Below, piece after piece: positions 16,141 to 18,078 of a stretch of DNA of 18,078 nt. The translations under genes and the position numbers were made by a program. The notes below the pieces were generated by a model. It worked only from the letters and a program-made list of their open reading frames with translations. It was not told where the DNA came from and did not search any database. This stretch comes from UBA1081 sp045537555 (GTDB lineage: Bacteria > Bacillota > Clostridia > Oscillospirales > Acutalibacteraceae): the NCBI GenBank assembly GCA_045537555.1, contig JAZSPR010000134.1, forward strand, positions 1-18,078, given 5' to 3'. Numbering within the stretch: the first letter of the stretch is position 1; every line of letters starts with the position of its first letter.

Positions 16141-17148
16141 ATGGACAACAGAGAATGGTTCAGAAATGCCGGTTACGGCATGATGGCTCATTGGGGACTT
16201 TATTCACTCCTTGCGGGGGAATATAAAAACCGCAGAGTGAATGATTATGCCGAATGGATTCAGAGTTTTATGGCAATCCCTAATGTTGAATACGAAAACC
16301 TTGCAAAAATCTTTAATCCGGTATATTTCAATGCCGACGAATGGATTTCCCTTGCCAAACGGTGCGGGATGCAGTATTTTGTCATCACCTCCAAGCATCA
16401 CGAAGGCTTTGCCCTGTTCGATTCCGAGGTGGACAGCTTTAACGTGAAGAAAGCCACTCCCTTCGGCCGGGACATCATTGCCGAACTGGCGGAAGCATGT
16501 TACAAATACGGCATCAAACTGGGGCTGTACTATTCCCAGGAACTGGACTGGCATCATCCCCACGGCGGCGGTTACGACAAAACCACAGGCTGTGCAGGCA
16601 AGGGCTGGTACAACATCTGGGACTATCCGGGCGTGGAAGGGAAGGACTTCACCATTTGCTTTGAAGAAAAAATCAAGCCGCAGGTAAAAGAGATTTTAAC
16701 GGGCTACGGTGACCTGTGCCTGATATGGTTTGATGTTCCGCACACAATAACCCCCGAACAGAGCCTTGAGCTCAATGCTCTTGTAAAGCAGTATCAGCCC
16801 GACTGCCTTATAAATTCAAGAATAGGCAACGGCGCTTACGATTACGTTTCTCTCGGTGATAACGAATATCCCGACGAGTTCAAGCCGACAGAGAATACAG
16901 ACCCCAACAGCCTTGACGGCTTCAAATATTCTCCTTACGGTCTTTACGAAACGGCAGGCACTCTCAACAGCTCGTGGGGCTTTAAGTACTACGACCAGAG
17001 CTGGATAAGCCCTGAAGAAATTGCAAGCAGAAGAAAAAAGCTTAATTCGTTGGGCGTCAACTATCTGCTCAACATAGGCCCGGACGGGCTTGGCAGAATA
17101 CCCTCGTTCTCGGTTGAAACGCTGAAAAAAGCAACAGAATTAATGTAA
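16141..17148 (+). CDS. Alpha-L-fucosidase, GH29 family, short intracellular form with mosaic codon use
   Basis: Retaining alpha-L-fucosidase that trims fucose from host or plant glycans. From the ATG at 16141 it has 335 residues and no signal peptide, so it is cytoplasmic. Family motifs are MMAHWGLYSLLAGEY near the start, SKHHEGFALFDS (about 82-93), and LIWFDVP, where D198 is the expected nucleophile. YETAGTLNSSWGF and LLNIGPDGLGRIP follow near the end. The protein stops where the catalytic barrel ends, so the C-terminal beta-sandwich found in many relatives is absent. A start at 16081 would add a hydrophobic 20-residue leader, but it lies upstream of the predicted transcript and has no ribosome site. 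From about 16350 to 16720 the codons switch to CTG, ACC, TCC and GTG, unlike the first 65 codons, which use CTT and CTC for Leu. This suggests recombination with a foreign homologue. Confidence 0.9.
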   Translation: MDNREWFRNAGYGMMAHWGLYSLLAGEYKNRRVNDYAEWIQSFMAIPNVEYENLAKIFNPVYFNADEWISLAKRCGMQYFVITSKHHEGFALFDSEVDSFNVKKATPFGRDIIAELAEACYKYGIKLGLYYSQELDWHHPHGGGYDKTTGCAGKGWYNIWDYPGVEGKDFTICFEEKIKPQVKEILTGYGDLCLIWFDVPHTITPEQSLELNALVKQYQPDCLINSRIGNGAYDYVSLGDNEYPDEFKPTENTDPNSLDGFKYSPYGLYETAGTLNSSWGFKYYDQSWISPEEIASRRKKLNSLGVNYLLNIGPDGLGRIPSFSVETLKKATELM

Positions 17149-17160
17149 CAAATAAAGATT

Positions 17161-17196
17161 AAAGGTGAAGTATGCTGTGTGTACGCTTCACCTTTT
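17161..17196. terminator. Bidirectional terminator between fucosidase and nitroreductase genes
   Basis: AAAGGTGAAGTATGC (17161-17175), loop TGTGT, and GTACGCTTCACCTTT (17181-17195) form a 15-position stem with one mismatch and two G-U pairs. T-rich tails lie on both sides. The genes converge on it. Confidence 0.85.
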
Positions 17197-17200
17197 GCTT

Positions 17201-17728
17201 TTATTTGAATGTTACAAGTTCGTTCAAATCTTTGCGCTTCTTTTCACGCAGCTTGTCGTTTTCGCTTGCGTAGCCGAGGGCTATTACAAGCCTTACCGGG
17301 TCATTGAGCGAACAGATTTTGCGCAGCTCCTTATCGTCAAACCAGCCTAAAATGCAGGTTGAAAGCCCCTGTGCGGCGGCTTCTGCCGTAATGTAGGCGG
17401 ACACGATTCCAATGTCAATCGAGCGGTAGTCGTTGTGCTTTACCTTTGAGCCGACTGCGGCTGTTGAGTTGTACGGCTTTTCGGATATGACTATCATAAC
17501 GGGCACATCTGCGGTGAATTTGTTCATTCCCATTCCCTGCGTTGCCTTTGCAACAGCCTTGGCTGTTTCGCCCGTGCATACCGTCAGGTGGTAGGGCTGT
17601 GCATTGCAGGCAGATGGTGCAAGCCGTGCCGAATTGATAACTGCATCAAGCTTTTCTTTTTCAACCTGCCTTGCTGCATCATAGCTTCTGCAGGACTGTC
17701 TGTTGTTTGCAATTTCGGTAAAATTCAT
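17201..17728 (-). CDS. Nitroreductase family FMN-dependent NAD(P)H oxidoreductase
   Basis: A 175-residue member of the NfsA/FRase nitroreductase fold, which reduces nitro compounds, quinones or flavins with FMN and NAD(P)H as a dimer. FMN-binding signatures are NRQSCRSYD near the start, SACNAQPYHL (about 38-47) and the helix IDIGIVSAYITAEAAAQGL followed by STCILGWFD. The short length is typical of small gut-Clostridia members. The natural substrate is unknown. AAAGGAG ends 8 bases before the ATG. It is monocistronic and divergent from the truncated secreted-protein gene. It uses CGC, ACG, TCG and CTG codons more than genes left of 16300. Confidence 0.9.
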   Translation of the reverse strand: MNFTEIANNRQSCRSYDAARQVEKEKLDAVINSARLAPSACNAQPYHLTVCTGETAKAVAKATQGMGMNKFTADVPVMIVISEKPYNSTAAVGSKVKHNDYRSIDIGIVSAYITAEAAAQGLSTCILGWFDDKELRKICSLNDPVRLVIALGYASENDKLREKKRKDLNELVTFK

Positions 17729-17760
17729 ATCAGCAACTCCTTTGTTTCTTCTCGGGAAAT

Positions 17761-17789
17761 ATTATACCTTCATTTTTTGGAAAATTCAA
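17761..17789 (-). promoter_or_regulatory. Sigma-A promoter of the nitroreductase gene
   Basis: On the minus strand TTGAAT (17784-17789), a 17-base spacer and a perfect TATAAT (17761-17766), about 32 bases upstream of the ATG. Confidence 0.78.
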
Positions 17790-17797
17790 CAGATGTT

Positions 17798-17825
17798 TTG
17801 TTTTTTATAAAATGTATGTTATAAT
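17798..17825 (+). promoter_or_regulatory. Promoter of the truncated secreted-protein gene (extended -10)
   Basis: TTGTTT (17798-17803), a 16-base spacer and a perfect TATAAT (17820-17825) preceded by TG and one base (extended -10). It sits back to back with the nitroreductase promoter. Confidence 0.6.
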
Positions 17826-17853
17826 ATTGAAAAAATAACAGGCGGTGCAAAAA

Positions 17854-18038
17854 ATGAAAAAGTATTTATTAAAGGTTTTATCTTCAGTATTATGTATTGT
17901 TCTGGTTTTTGCCGTTGTCTGCATTGGCGTTTCGGCTGACAGCGACAGAGGATACATAGTCGTAACCGATACCGTTGCGGCAAACACGGGTACGGATGTT
18001 TCCGAGGCAATCCAGTCTATAATCGACTCCAATCCCAA
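17854..18038 (+). CDS. Secreted protein, N-terminal fragment, possibly pectate-lyase-like beta-helix protein
   Basis: Only about 61 residues are real. A signal peptide (MKKYLLKVLSSVL and on) ends with VSA near residue 28. The mature start, DRGYIVVTDTVAANTGTD then VSEAIQSIIDSNP, resembles the opening of pectate-lyase-superfamily beta-helix proteins, in which an AIQ...ID helix precedes the first coil. This is pattern recognition on a short fragment, so function is tentative. GGCGGTG lies 6 bases before the ATG. The codons after the final proline are adapter sequence and must not be translated as part of the protein; the open frame that continues to 18078 is therefore an artefact. Confidence 0.6.
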
Positions 18039-18078
18039 AAGTCGGATCGTAGCCATGTCGTTCTGTGAGCCAAGGAGT
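18039..18078. other. Sequencing adapter read-through (MGI/BGI platform), not genomic
   Basis: The last 40 bases, beginning AAGTCGGATCGTAGCC and ending GCCAAGGAGT, agree from memory with the first 40 of the 42 bases of the MGI/BGI reverse-read adapter. The contig therefore ends in untrimmed library sequence. Confidence 0.95.

Noticed and set aside
18039..18078. Coding sequence continuing the last gene to the window edge
   Set aside because: The bases match a sequencing adapter, so the open frame there is accidental.
1..18078. CRISPR array, insertion sequence, prophage or toxin-antitoxin genes
   Set aside because: No regularly spaced repeats, transposase or integrase motifs, or paired small toxin-like genes were seen on either strand.

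Overview
The window looks like chromosomal DNA from a low-to-mid GC gut-type Clostridia, most likely Oscillospiraceae/Ruminococcaceae. The reasons are the Firmicutes-type RpoB and RpoC with a long acidic RpoB tail, a strong preference for ACA, GCA, CTT, CCC and AGA codons in most genes, sigma-A promoters with 17-base spacers, and secreted proteins ending in amphipathic helices. The lineage call is an inference from these traits, not a database result.

Layout. Positions 1-6423 hold rpoB and the first two thirds of rpoC on the minus strand (rpoC runs off the left edge). They are transcribed away from guaB (6773-8257), which is on the plus strand; the two promoters share a 349-base AT-rich divergent region. 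After guaB come a small TM2-domain membrane protein, a secreted phosphodiester glycosidase (NAGPA-like), an intracellular GH78 alpha-L-rhamnosidase and a secreted alpha/beta-hydrolase esterase. The glycosidase and esterase genes end in clear intrinsic terminators. A compact three-stem inverted-repeat element (13816-13899) lies in the gap before a minus-strand two-gene unit: an AGCS-family sodium:amino-acid symporter followed by a flavin-reductase-like FMN protein. Divergent from the symporter is a short, intracellular GH29 alpha-L-fucosidase. It converges, across a bidirectional terminator, on a minus-strand nitroreductase. The last gene is a truncated secreted protein that resembles the start of pectate-lyase-type beta-helix proteins.

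How the genes fit together. The left third is core transcription and guanine nucleotide synthesis. The middle and right are mostly monocistronic genes for carbohydrate foraging (rhamnosidase, fucosidase, esterase, phosphodiester glycosidase, possible beta-helix lyase), consistent with use of pectin or other plant or host glycans. They are not arranged as one operon and no transporter or regulator sits with them.

Two caveats matter. The final 40 bases (18039-18078) match the MGI/BGI sequencing adapter, so the biological sequence ends at about 18038. In addition, codon use changes inside the fucosidase gene and stays different to the right end, which could mean recombination, transfer, or an assembly join. 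I found no convincing new multi-gene system. The best candidates for something undescribed are the three-stem intergenic element, the shared C-terminal amphipathic tails, and the rpoB leader hairpin.
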